Made by a program: the position numbers and the translations under genes
Notes under the pieces: generated by a model
Told to the model about the DNA's origin: nothing
Database searches by the model: none
Seen by the model: only the letters and a program-made list of their open reading frames with translations
NCBI GenBank assembly: GCA_034096865.1
Contig: JAWQFJ010000523.1
Coordinates: 1 to 64,000 of the forward strand
Length of the DNA: 64,000 bases
Reading direction: 5' to 3'
From: Theodoxus fluviatilis
Taxonomy: Eukaryota; Mollusca; Gastropoda; Cycloneritida; Neritidae
Shown here: positions 52,413 to 63,500 of the stretch, one piece after another
Layout: every line of letters starts with the position of its first letter
How positions within the stretch are numbered: position 1 is the stretch's first letter

Positions 52413-53424
52413 GTTTACGATCGAAACCACAGGGGCACCTGTCTAGATTCTCTGCCTCTGGTTGACTCCACACGTTATAGCCCTATCGCGTCAAGGGTGG
52501 AACACTCTAGTTATCGATTATTGAAGACTATCACAAGCGCATTGCCTTGTCATTTTGCCTTTACTCTAAGTCTAAATCTACAGATTGTTCACGAAATTCT
52601 TGTTTTCCAAATCACAGTCTTATACGGTATGTAGTATGAGGCATTTTTACAGCTTGAGCTATCATGATAATTTGTATGCATCTGTAATCTGAAATTTTAC
52701 ATCCCTTCTGCGCGTATGCGTAATCTTCGAGAGAAAAGTACTTTTACAGATAAAAATAGAGGATGGAATCAAGGCCGAGGTGAAATAAAAAATAAACTTT
52801 CATCAACATTTTGATTTTAAATTAGTGTAGAAATTAACTTGTCACTGTCTTAATTTGCAACGTCCGTCTTCCTTTTAAATAGGCACTTTATAGAACAAAA
52901 AAGAAAGCTTTACTATTTTTTCTCAAACTCCAGTCATTCAGCACTTTCACAGGTTTTCCACCTGGAGTATTTTACTTTCGTATGTCTCGCACACACAAGG
53001 AAAAACCATAGGTCTATATATTTTTATGTAAAAGAAGTGGCTGATTTACGAAATAACTGACGATACAGATATCACATCCATTTTTCACTTGATAGGAACA
53101 CACCATGGTGTCATATCGAATGACACGGGAACTTTTTTAACGAAAAGAAGCAACCCGGGTTGAACTGTAGACAATTTTGTCGAAAATGTTAGGCCTCGAT
53201 TTATTTCGATCAATTCAAGGGGCATAATCAAATCATTTCGATCAATTCAAGGGTCATAATTCATATAGCGTACGTGTACGGTGTTGCGTGTTTGCAAGCG
53301 AATTAAAATTTTCGGCAGTGTATGTCCAGAAACAACCAATACACATACTCCTCAAGATATATACGAATGAACACTCGAACAGCAAATACTTCCGTGTACG
53401 TACAGTAGGCCTACTTTTCCATTC
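52413..53424. other. 5' flank of WDR45B
   Basis: Presumed promoter and 5' untranslated side of WDR45B (minus strand). No TATA box or recognised element is evident. It contains an inverted 22-base copy of the WDR45B exon 1 donor junction at 52760-52781 (20 of 22 identical) and a short direct repeat of TTTCGATCAATTCAAGGG around 53210-53255. Confidence 0.5.
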
Positions 53425-53475
53425 TCGGTCCCCCTGTGGGTTCGGGGTAAGAATTGACCCACCGCGTCTCCCTAC
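53425..53475 (+). repeat. Dispersed repeat, 5' half split by LINE insertion
   Basis: GGTAAGAATTGACCCACCGC and onward match the intact copy at 23535. The sequence breaks at GTCTCCCTAC (53466-53475), which recurs at 55022-55031 where the element continues. Confidence 0.75.
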
Positions 53476-55021
53476 CCAGAGGTAGATACCGATGTCCCTC
53501 CAGCAACCAACAATTACGACGACCACCCCATCCTTCGTGTAGAAGTGAAAGCAGCAATGAAATCGCTGAAGAAGGGGAAGTCAGAAGGAATGGACAACAT
53601 CCCAGGAGAGCTGGTACAGGCAGGGGGGGAAGAGATGATCAGTGCTTTACTGACCATCATCACCCTCCCAAAGAAAGGCAACTTACAGCTATGCCAGAAC
53701 TACAGAACTATCAGCCTCATCAGCCACCCGAGCAAAGTCATGGTGATCATCTTACTGAACAGATTGAAGCCACAAGCAGAGAAGATCATCGCTGAAGAAC
53801 AGGCAGGCTTCAGACAAGGGCGCAGTACAACGGAGCAGATCTTCAACCTCAGGATACTGTGCGAGAGGTACCTACAACACCAACAGGACCTCTACCACGT
53901 CTTCGTGGACTTTAAGAAGGCTTTCGACAGGGTATGGCATGCAGCACGGTGGGCTACCATGAGGCTGTACAACATCAACGCCAACCTGATCAGAGTCATA
54001 GAACACCTGTATGACAATGCCACAAGTGCCGTATACTTCAACAGCAGCATTGGGGACTGGTTCAGAACCACAGTCGGAGTGAGACAAGGCTGTTTGCTCT
54101 CTCTCTCACCCTCTTTAACATCTTCCTGGAAAGAATAATGACGCCCTAAAAGACCACGAGGGAACAGTCAACATTGGCGGCAGAACAATCACAAACTTAC
54201 GTTTTGCTGACGACATAGATGGCCTGGCCAGAAGTGAAAAGGAGCTGGAGAACTTAGTGGAGCGCCTAGACACAACCTCCACAAATTTTGGCATGCAGAT
54301 CAGTGCAGAGAAGACCAAATTAACTGATGACCAACAACACCAACGGCATCAGCACTGACATCAAGGTCTGTGGCGAGAAACTGGAAACCGTCAACAACTT
54401 CAAATACCTGGGAGCAATTGTCACAGATCCAGGATCCAAACCTGAAATACTCGCCAGAATTGCTCAGACCATAGCAGCACTCACAAAACTCAAGACCATC
54501 TGGAAGGACAGGAACATAGCCCTCAGCTCAAAGATCAGACTGATGCGCGCCCTGGTTATGTCCATATTTTTGTATGCCTGTGAGTCATGGACACTAACAG
54601 CGGACTTGGAGAGAAGGATACAGGCCATGGAAATGAGATGCTTTCGACGACTTCTCGGCATCTCCTACAAGGACCGCATCACACAACGAGGAAGTCCGAA
54701 ACAGAATCAGGCAAGCCCCATGAAGAACTACTGACCATGCACTGTGAAAAGACGCAAACTAAAGTGGTATGGGCACGTCTCACGATCGTCAGGGCTTGCC
54801 AAGACTGTACAAGGCATAATAAAAGGAGGGAGGAGGAGAGGCAGACAAAGGAAAAGATGGGAGGACAATGTCTCAGAGTGGACAGGGATGAGGCTCAGCG
54901 AAGCCTTGAGACAGTCCGAGAGGCGAGAGGAATGGAGAGAACTGGTTGCCAGATCATCTGTGGTGCCCCAACGGTCGTCCAGACTACGGGACAAGTGAAG
55001 TGAAGTGAAGTGAAGTGAAGT
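53476..55021 (+). mobile_element. Truncated non-LTR retrotransposon with degenerate reverse transcriptase
   Basis: LINE fragment inserted in a dispersed repeat and flanked by a 10-bp target duplication GTCTCCCTAC (53466-53475 and 55022-55031). It begins within the reverse transcriptase: GKSEGMDNIPGELVQAGGEE, then FVDFKKAFDRV (catalytic Asp, motif A), GVRQGC, FADDIDGLA (motif C, about 54198-54230), then AEKTK and FKYLGAIVTD. The C-terminal part has RRKLKWYGHV and GGRRRGRQRKRWEDN near 54744-54880. The frame is broken several times (around 54105, 54138 and 54320), so it is dead. It ends in (GTGAA)n, a LINE-type tail. 5' truncated; clade not assigned. Confidence 0.9.
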
Positions 55022-55090
55022 GTCTCCCTACGCGATTCGTAAGAGGCGAATAAATAGGGACACCGTGACTTAATTTGCGTTACGAGTGTG
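55022..55090 (+). repeat. Dispersed repeat, 3' half after LINE insertion
   Basis: Resumes with GTCTCCCTACGCGATTCGTA and continues AGGCGAATAAATAGGGACAC, as in the uninterrupted copies. Confidence 0.75.
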
Positions 55091-55389
55091 TCCTTACGAG
55101 CGAGGAACGTAGGCAACGCTTAGCCCTCGCAATTCTCTCGAGATTTTGAGCCAAACAAACGCGCCCCTTGCCTCAGACTTAAGACAAAACTAATCCATAA
55201 ACACACCTTTTGGAAAGTTTCCCTTCTTGATAGCAACAATAGGCGTACGCACCCTTTCAAGAAGACTCACAAAGTCAGTCACACTGTTTGATATTCTGAA
55301 ATATTTTAGATAATTTGTCATATCATTAATTTGGGTTATAGAGAGAGACAGCTCGGCATTTCCCATTGATTAGTTTCGTATGTCTCAAA

Positions 55390-55911
55390 ATGGCGACCTT
55401 TGGCAGAGCATTAGCGAGGACCTGCAGAAACATCCTTAGCAGTCATGCAACTACGCCACAATACGCCGTTTTGAGCATGCCGGTGCGATGGATGTCATCA
55501 GGTACGATGTAGTCTTCTGCGCACTTTACCTGTCGGGCGATTTATTCGTGTTTGTACGCGACCTTTAAGTGACCCATCGTCTGCTCTGCGTCCCAGAAAC
55601 TGACCATGATGGTGACCTCCACAGGACTAGCTCTAGTCTAGTGCTTCAGTTGTTGTCGTGCGTGGGTCACTCGAACTGACCCTGCACTTCTTGAATTTGT
55701 CTCCAAGGGGGCACAAATATATTGTGCTTTTTTACGTGGCATTAAAAACCTAATGCTTCTTGACTACACTGTTGTTACAACTATACAAGTGTTGAAAAGT
55801 ACATACTCATTGCCAGACGCCACTGACAAGGGCAACATTGAACACACGTTCACCACTTATCAAGAACCACTTATTTAAGCTTTCTCTGTCATACATCCCC
55901 CCCCCCCCCCC

Positions 55912-55945
<34 letters not shown>

Positions 55946-56562
55946 AATGAAGAAAAAAGTAGGAAAGACTTAAATCCATGCAGCATTTATCTACTTGGTT
56001 CAGTTTGTTTCAGGTAATATGGCTTTAAAAATAAATTAATAAAGAAAGAAAAACGTTAATATATAACAGAAATTTGGGGGATTTTTCCCCATTGTTTTAA
56101 TTCAAATATATATTTAATTTAAAGTAACTTAGTAAGGTTGCTGTTCCTTAACCCATTATGACCAGATGCTACACGCGCGTGTTACATCTGAGATCTCCCT
56201 TTCAGACCGGATGCTACGCAGACGTCGCATTTGACAGTGGTGTACTTCTTGTTTCTAGGAAGTGTAGAAGTGAAGAAATGTTTGTTTTTTTAGTGTTGTC
56301 TACTTTGTGTTTTTTCCTGAATAAACCTCAGGTTTTAGGAAGCCGTTTTCATCACACGCTGTAGGTCTTAATGGGTTAAACATCAGTCAGAGAAACAATT
56401 GGTCTCAAGATAAAAGACATGAAGGCAAGCTAAGAAATCTTGGTTAACTCTTCATAACCAGAAAGGAAGGAAAACAATCTCTATGCCAGTGTCAGCTTTT
56501 AAGATTTACATGCCTTTTATTCCTTGTACAGTGGAACCCCTGAAATATGACCCCCTCATTTA

Positions 56563-56653
<91 letters not shown>

Positions 56654-57519
56654 ATTTAAGACTGGAATGCAGATGACGGGCAGAATTAGTTTTTTATCAG
56701 CCCCCTCATTCATGACTCCCCCTCTAATGCAACTTACGACCAACTTTTCCAGGATTTGTGCAACTTTTTCTCAAAACATCCTTCACATTCTGTTAGTTTT
56801 CTCTTTTTGGCAGAGGCAGACAGAATGATGGGTAGAGAGAGAGAAGAAAAAAACCAGTATGTGAGACAATGGTCCAGGATGGGGGTGAGGTGGATAATTA
56901 CTCCTCTACAAGAGACAACAGACTTATCTGACATCTGCCTCTGTGGGCCACTGGTGTCCAAACCTGTATAGGGGGAGGTGGGGGGTGGGGAGAGAGAGAG
57001 AGAGAATTTCATTCATCACCCTGAAAAGATGAAAAAAAAAAAGTACACTCTCAGCAAAGAGATAAGTTGCATGAAAAAGTCAACATGATAACTGAATAAC
57101 TGAAGCAGTTACATATAATAAAGGCATCTTGTATGTGAATCTATTGCATTTTGTCTTTTGAGCCTGTTTTTTTCATTTTCCTACATAAACTGTTGAGTTA
57201 TGTATTCATTTCACTTTATTCCCTCTTTTAAGACCGATTTTTCTGGGATTTTATAAAAGTCGTAAAAGAGGGGTCCACTGTACTAGTAAAAGTGAGATTC
57301 TGTGGATGACTGCAACAGAAAAAAACACCAGTGACTTGAAATGATGATGGATAAGTCTTGAAAATTTCCCCCCCTTCTTGTGGCTTTTTTTTCTCTCAGT
57401 GTAGCAGTAAATGCATACTGTACTTGCAGTTTTTGTCACTCTCTGATGTTTCATACACGAAAAATCTATTTGAGGTTACTATTGATTCTTGTGAAGGAAT
57501 TACACATTTTAAATGTGCA

Positions 57520-57578
<59 letters not shown>

Positions 57579-60500
57579 TGTTGTGTGTGTGTTTTTCCAA
57601 CAGGCAAAAAAAGTGTAGAATCAGCAGCACAACTAAGTGTTGATCTGGTGTCCAGAAACAAACAAAAATAAATGTTGTAGTCTTATGAACATTCATACAT
57701 ATAAACAGAAACATAGTGTGATTTTTTTAAATTAAAAAAAGTTTTATGAAAAGGTTTCCCCCCAAAATGTCCACCCAAATGTACAAGAATCAAAACTACT
57801 TAATACCAAGTAATACAACTTTTCTTCTCAACTGCAGACAAGCAACAAAGCAGATACTTCCAATTCAAAGCTTTGGCATGTACACCCACACTGGATAGTC
57901 TTACAAAATCTACAAACTGGACCAATACAGGAATATAACAAAACAAAACTACTGCTAAAGTATACAAATAAAATGTGTTAATCCATTTGTGCAACTCATG
58001 CCTAATGTGTATCAATTTTTTCTGCTACAGTGAAGGTGGGAAGAAATGGAATGAAAGTGACACTGATGCATGGGTTTGTTGCAGGGCAGTATGAGTACAT
58101 TGTGGTGGACAAACGAGGTGAGAAGAAGACTGTGGGCGTTATCCAGCTGAACCGTCCCAAGGCCCTGAACGCCCTCTGTGATGGACTGATGAACGAGGTG
58201 GGCGCAGCCCTGAGGGACTTTGAAGCAGACAAGGACGTTGGCTGCATCGTCTTGACAGGCAGCGACAGAGCCTTTGCTGGTACCTTGTCCATGTCTTAGA
58301 GTGTGCAGAGTTTCCTTGGTAGTGGGCGGAGTGACAGGGTTAATCCTGGTTATCAAGAATGAAGGTCTTCACATGTCTTGCCTTTCATTCCTGTGTTGCA
58401 CATTAGCAACAGTTTATTTTTATGTGAGTGGCAGCCCCTGCTGCCATGAAATTGTCCTCATGGGATTCCTCCATGATGCACAGAATCTGCTTCTACCAGT
58501 GACACAAGATGTGTGCACTGCAGTGTTGTGTATTTGCTGGTATTGACTTTTTTTTCAACAATGATTAGAACTGGGTACTTATTGAGGCAGGGGAGGTTCA
58601 ATGTGATGCCTTCGATTTTGTTTGGTCTGTGAGCCAGTATTGAGTTGGCATAAGCCTCATGAAGTGGGTATGCGTTTATGTGTTGCATACTTCTGTTAAG
58701 CTTGTCTGTGGATGCCAGTGAAACATTGATCAAGTGATCAAGTAGTCTTTTGATTGGGGGTTAAGTTGTAAAGCAGTTTCAGATCCATACAAGAGCAAGA
58801 AATCGGTCTTTGTGTAAAACCTATACTTGGTTGATACCTATCACAGAGGCCCACTGAGGTGTATGTGTGTGTGAGTGTGTGTGTGTGTGTGTGTGAGTGA
58901 ATTATGTGCCAGTTGGCTGAAATGTGCTTTTTATGGGCCTTACACCTTGCCATGTACAGAATGTTTGTTTGCGAGGACATGTATCTGAGAATTTAATAAA
59001 TTTAAAGTATGTATTTTATAAGTCATATGTATAAGCTAATTTTTTTAGGTGTGAATGTGTTGGAGTTTGTTAGCAAAGTGAAGTCAAATGCAGAAGAAGA
59101 AAAAAAGAAGTTAAATTATCAATGTTTTGCCTTTGAATTTATTGGATCTTGTGTGTCATTTTGATTAATTTATGCTTCAGTAGTTTGTAACAATTGTGTT
59201 AATACAATTATTTTGCAAGTTTAAGATTACTGAAAAATGTTAAAGAAAAACAGGAACTAACTGAACTTTGCTGAGGATTGCATTTATGTTTTAACTTTTA
59301 TTATTTGATTTTTCATATGCTGTCAGTGAAGACATCTCAAGGATGAGAAAAAGCCCCGTAATGCTAAGGCCAAGGATGAGAAAAAGCCCCGTAATGCTAA
59401 GGCCAAGGATGAGAAAAAGTCCCGTAATGCTAAGGCCAAGGATGAGAAAAAGCCCCGTAATGCTAAGGCCAAGGATGAGAAAAAGCCCCGTAATGCTAAG
59501 GCCAAGGATGAGAAAAAGCCCCGTAATGCTAAGGCCAAGGATGAGAAAAAGCCCCGTAATGCTAAGGCCAAGGATGAGAAAAAGCCCCGTAATGCTAAGG
59601 CCAAGGATGAGAAAAAGCCCCGTAATGCTAAGGCCAAGGATGAGAAAAAGCCCCGTAATGCTAAGGCCAAGGATGAGAAAAAGCCCCGTAATGCTAAGGC
59701 CAAGGATGAGAAAAAGCCCCGTAATGCTAAGGCCAAGGATGAGAAAAAGCCCCGTAATGCTAAGGCCAAGGATGAGAAAAAGCCCCGTAATGCTAAGGCC
59801 AAGGATGAGAAAAAGCCCCGTAATGCTACAGTACACAGTAATTTATTGCGCCAAGTGACATCATTTAAAAAACGAGCACGAGGAAAACTAAGTGATGAAG
59901 GCTAAAAGAAACAAAACAAAAAGCCAAACACACGCATCGCTTACACACCCTAACACGCCGTTTATGCAAAAAACATGGACATTTCCTGATGTACCTCACT
60001 CACGACACACACGCAGCTGCACACAGACAAGAGATAAGACTACACCTGAAACCAAAAGGGTTAACTGGTAAATGGGGCAATATACAATGAACAGTTAAAG
60101 TTACTATTTAAGAACTGTTGACAAAAGAGGAACAAACTAAGATGATACACCCACCCACCCACGCCCCTTTTAAGTGGCAATAAATAATACATATGAACAG
60201 AGACAAGACCACTAAGACGTACCCCCCCACCACCCCACCCCCATCCCACCCCCCGTCACCACACAAAAGAATACAATAGAACAATACAAAAACAACCCTG
60301 CGCAAGTGAAAGCTACAAGAAGACCAACCCTTCCCCACCCCCACCCCCTCCCCCACCCCTCCCCCCACCCCCAACCACACTCAGTAGCAGTCCATATAAC
60401 CCAGAGGAAGCACAAAAGAGAAAGTGGCACTGTCATAGATGTGGAGAAGTGTGTGCGCACCGCCGACAGGATCAGCGGCGGCAAAGCTGCCTGGGGAGGT

Positions 60501-63500
60501 TCTGGACAGCGTTGAGCTCCGTCACCGCCGTGGGGAAGAACGAGTTCTGAAAACGGCATGTGCGCGTTTTGAGGGACCTGAAACGACGGCCAGAGGGAAG
60601 GAGCTGGAAGAGGGAACAAGCAGGGTGGGAGGGGTCCGCCACAATCTTACGGGACTTGCGCACTATGCGCTGGGCGTAGATAGAGGCTAGGGAGGGCAGA
60701 TCAAGGCCAAGGATTAGAAAAAGTCCCGTAATGCTAAGGCCGAGGATTAGAAAAAGCCCCGTAATGCTAAGGCCAAGGATGAGAAAAAGCCCCGTAATGC
60801 TAAGGCCAAGGATGAGAAAAAGCCCCGTAATGCTAAGGCCAAGGATGAGAAAAAGTCCCGTAATGCTAAGGCCAAGGATGAGAAAAAGCCCCGTAATGCT
60901 AGGGCCAAGGATGAGAAAAAGCCCCGTAATGCTAAGGCCAAGGATGAGAAAAAGCCCCGTAATGCTAAGGCCAAGGATGAGAAAAAGTCCCGTAATGCTA
61001 AGGCCAAGGATGAGAAAAAGCCCCGTAATGCTAGGGCCAAGGATGAGAAAAAGCCCCGTAATGCTAAGGCCAAGGATGAGAAAAAGCCCCGTAATGCTAA
61101 GGCCAAGGATTAGAAAAAGCCCCGTAATGCTAGGGCCAAGGATGAGAAAAAGCCCCGTAATGCTAAGGCCAAGGATGAGAAAAAGCCCCGTAATGCTAGG
61201 GCCAAGGATTAGAAAAAGCCCCGTAATGCTAAGGCCAAGGATGAGAAAAAGCCCCGTAATGCTAAGGCCAAGGATGAGAAAAAGTCCCGTAATGCTAAGG
61301 CCAAGGATGAGAAAAAGCCCCGTAATGCTAAGGCCAAGGATGAGAAAAAGCCCCGTAATGCTAAGGCCAAGGATGAGAAAAAGCCCCGTAATGCTAAGGC
61401 CAAGGATGAGAAAAAGCCCCGTAATGCTAAGGCCAAGGATGAGAAAAAGCCCCGTAATGCTAAGGCCAAGGATGAGAAAAAGCCCCGTAATGCTAAGGCC
61501 AAGGATGAGAAAAAGCCCCGTAATGCTAAGGCCAAGGATGAGAAAAAGCCCCGTAATGCTAAGGCCAAGGATGAGAAAAAGCCCCGTAATGCTAAGGCCA
61601 AGGATGAGAAAAAGCCCCGTAATGCTAAGGCCCCCCAAAAAGGTGTGGTTACAGTAACCCGACCAACCTTATTTTTTCCTGCAGACCCTAAACTCTTGTG
61701 TGTTTTTTAAATAATGGAAAATAAAATTTTAAAATTTACTGTTAACAAACTGTGTGCCATCCATCTTCCCTGCCCAATGAGCACTTGGAAAATCCACTAT
61801 TTACATTTTTTAAAAGTGTGTTCAGTGAAAGAAAAAACTTGATTTATGTTCAATCTGGCCTCTTCTAAAGCAATAAAAAAAAATAGTTCAGGCCAACTTA
61901 CCAACTCTTTTTCTTATACTGTGTTACCATAACCACAACCCTTTTTTCCCCCCCAAATCATCATAGCAAAGCTCTGGCATCCAAGTCACTTGTTTCAAGG
62001 CCGCAATTTGGAATGGTCATGATGTGGTCTTGTTGCAGCCGGGGCGGACATCAAGGAGATGCAGGGGAAGAGCTTTTCCCAGGTGTTTGGTGGCAGTTTT
62101 CTCAGTCACTGGACCTATGTTAGTGATTGTACCAAACCTGTCATCGCTGCGGTCAATGGGTTTGCTGTAGGTACTCCAGTAGCACGGCTCCTCTGACTGA
62201 CCAAACCTGGCAATGAGTGGTGAGGGGAAACTAATGTCTTGGTCTTGTGTAATGGAAGTAGAAAGTTTTGATAGTACACTGATACAGTGCTGTGTACTTC
62301 AGTGTTAGTAATATGGCAGAAAATGGGCTTGGAAAAGATGATCTTCCAGAATTGAGAGGGGCTCAAACATTTTCATCTCTTTTATGTTCAATAAGTTCAT
62401 TTGTTTCTGTTTTGGTCTTTGCTGTTATTCAAATGAAAAATGGAAAATCTTTGGGCAATATAATGGAATTGCTTGATTGCTAGATAATAAAGTGCATCAT
62501 TTTCAGGGCTTATGGTGCTGTTGTTTAGAAGTTTGTAGAAATGTAAAATGAGCATTTTCATGTTCATCATTAGCAAAAACCTGCTGCAGGGTTGCACACT
62601 TTTGCTCTGCTCATTGCTGGTGATAGCGTCTTCCTGCTGCCTGGTGAACTTTCCTCGAGGTGAAAAATTCAGTCTGGAGTCACAGACAAAAAGTCTTGCA
62701 GGAAGGATTAACTTTCAAGGAAGTATTTGATGACAATACACCAATTCTTTTGTTACACTTACAGGAAAACTTTCCTCTCTTTTCAAACATTCATATTAAC
62801 TCAAGTGGAGACTAAGAAACCTTTGAAGATATTTGCTTGTAAATGGCAGCTCGTGGTGATGTCTGAAGGATTTTGACCCTTGTGTAATGTGTCGCTAATT
62901 TTCCTTATTTTTTTCATTCTGTCTTCTCTTTCAAAGGGTCTTACTTGAAAAATTAAATTCTTTACACGAGGAACTGGGTAGCAGTAGATTTTGAGCCCTG
63001 CTCAATTGTTCTTCTGCATTGAGGCTTGCACTTATTGCTTTGGCAGGTTTGGTTGGCAGTCCTGCTTTGTGTGTGTGATCCTTTGTGTTCGCATGTACAT
63101 GCGCCTGTGATTTACAAATGATATCATGAGAGCTAATCAATGCTTTGATAAGTACAGTGCAGAGTCATTTTGTTGCAGTTGGTGCTGTTATTCCAGACTT
63201 GCTCCGCAAGTCTTTCTACGATGTGTTCAGTTCTAACTTTCCCCAATTCTGGGATGAAGCGGCCCGGCTGCAGACCCCAACCATAGCTGCAGTGAATGGC
63301 TATGCTGTAGGTCCTTTTGTCAAGCCTCTTCCCAAGAGATAAGATGAGCTGCAGTCAAGGACTGCTGGCTGTTTTGTCAATACATGCACTACACCAAGAG
63401 TATGCCACACACCCTTTTATACAGTTCGTAAACTAACCCCTTTGAGTACTGGTGACAGACTCACAAGGTTGAGAAGATCACATGCATTCTTGGAATTTGT

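Larger units (their letters stand above)
55502..58084 (+). other. ECHS1 intron 1
   Basis: No coding sequence. It contains a C-run/A-run tract at 55898-55940, a piggyBac-like MITE at 56152-56375, (AC)n at 56564-56651 and (TG)n at 57522-57577. Confidence 0.8.

Noticed and set aside
53545..54734. Functional retrotransposon polymerase
   Set aside because: 5' truncated, with several frame breaks in and after the reverse transcriptase; annotated as a dead LINE.
59343..59858. Arg/Lys-rich repeat protein (histone H1-like) from the 33-bp array
   Set aside because: All frames are open because of unit length; stop-bearing units occur in block 2, and the array is intronic.
60472..61638. 388-codon minus-strand frame as a protein
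   Set aside because: It joins minisatellite repeats to the C-terminus of a LINE; neither half is a host gene.
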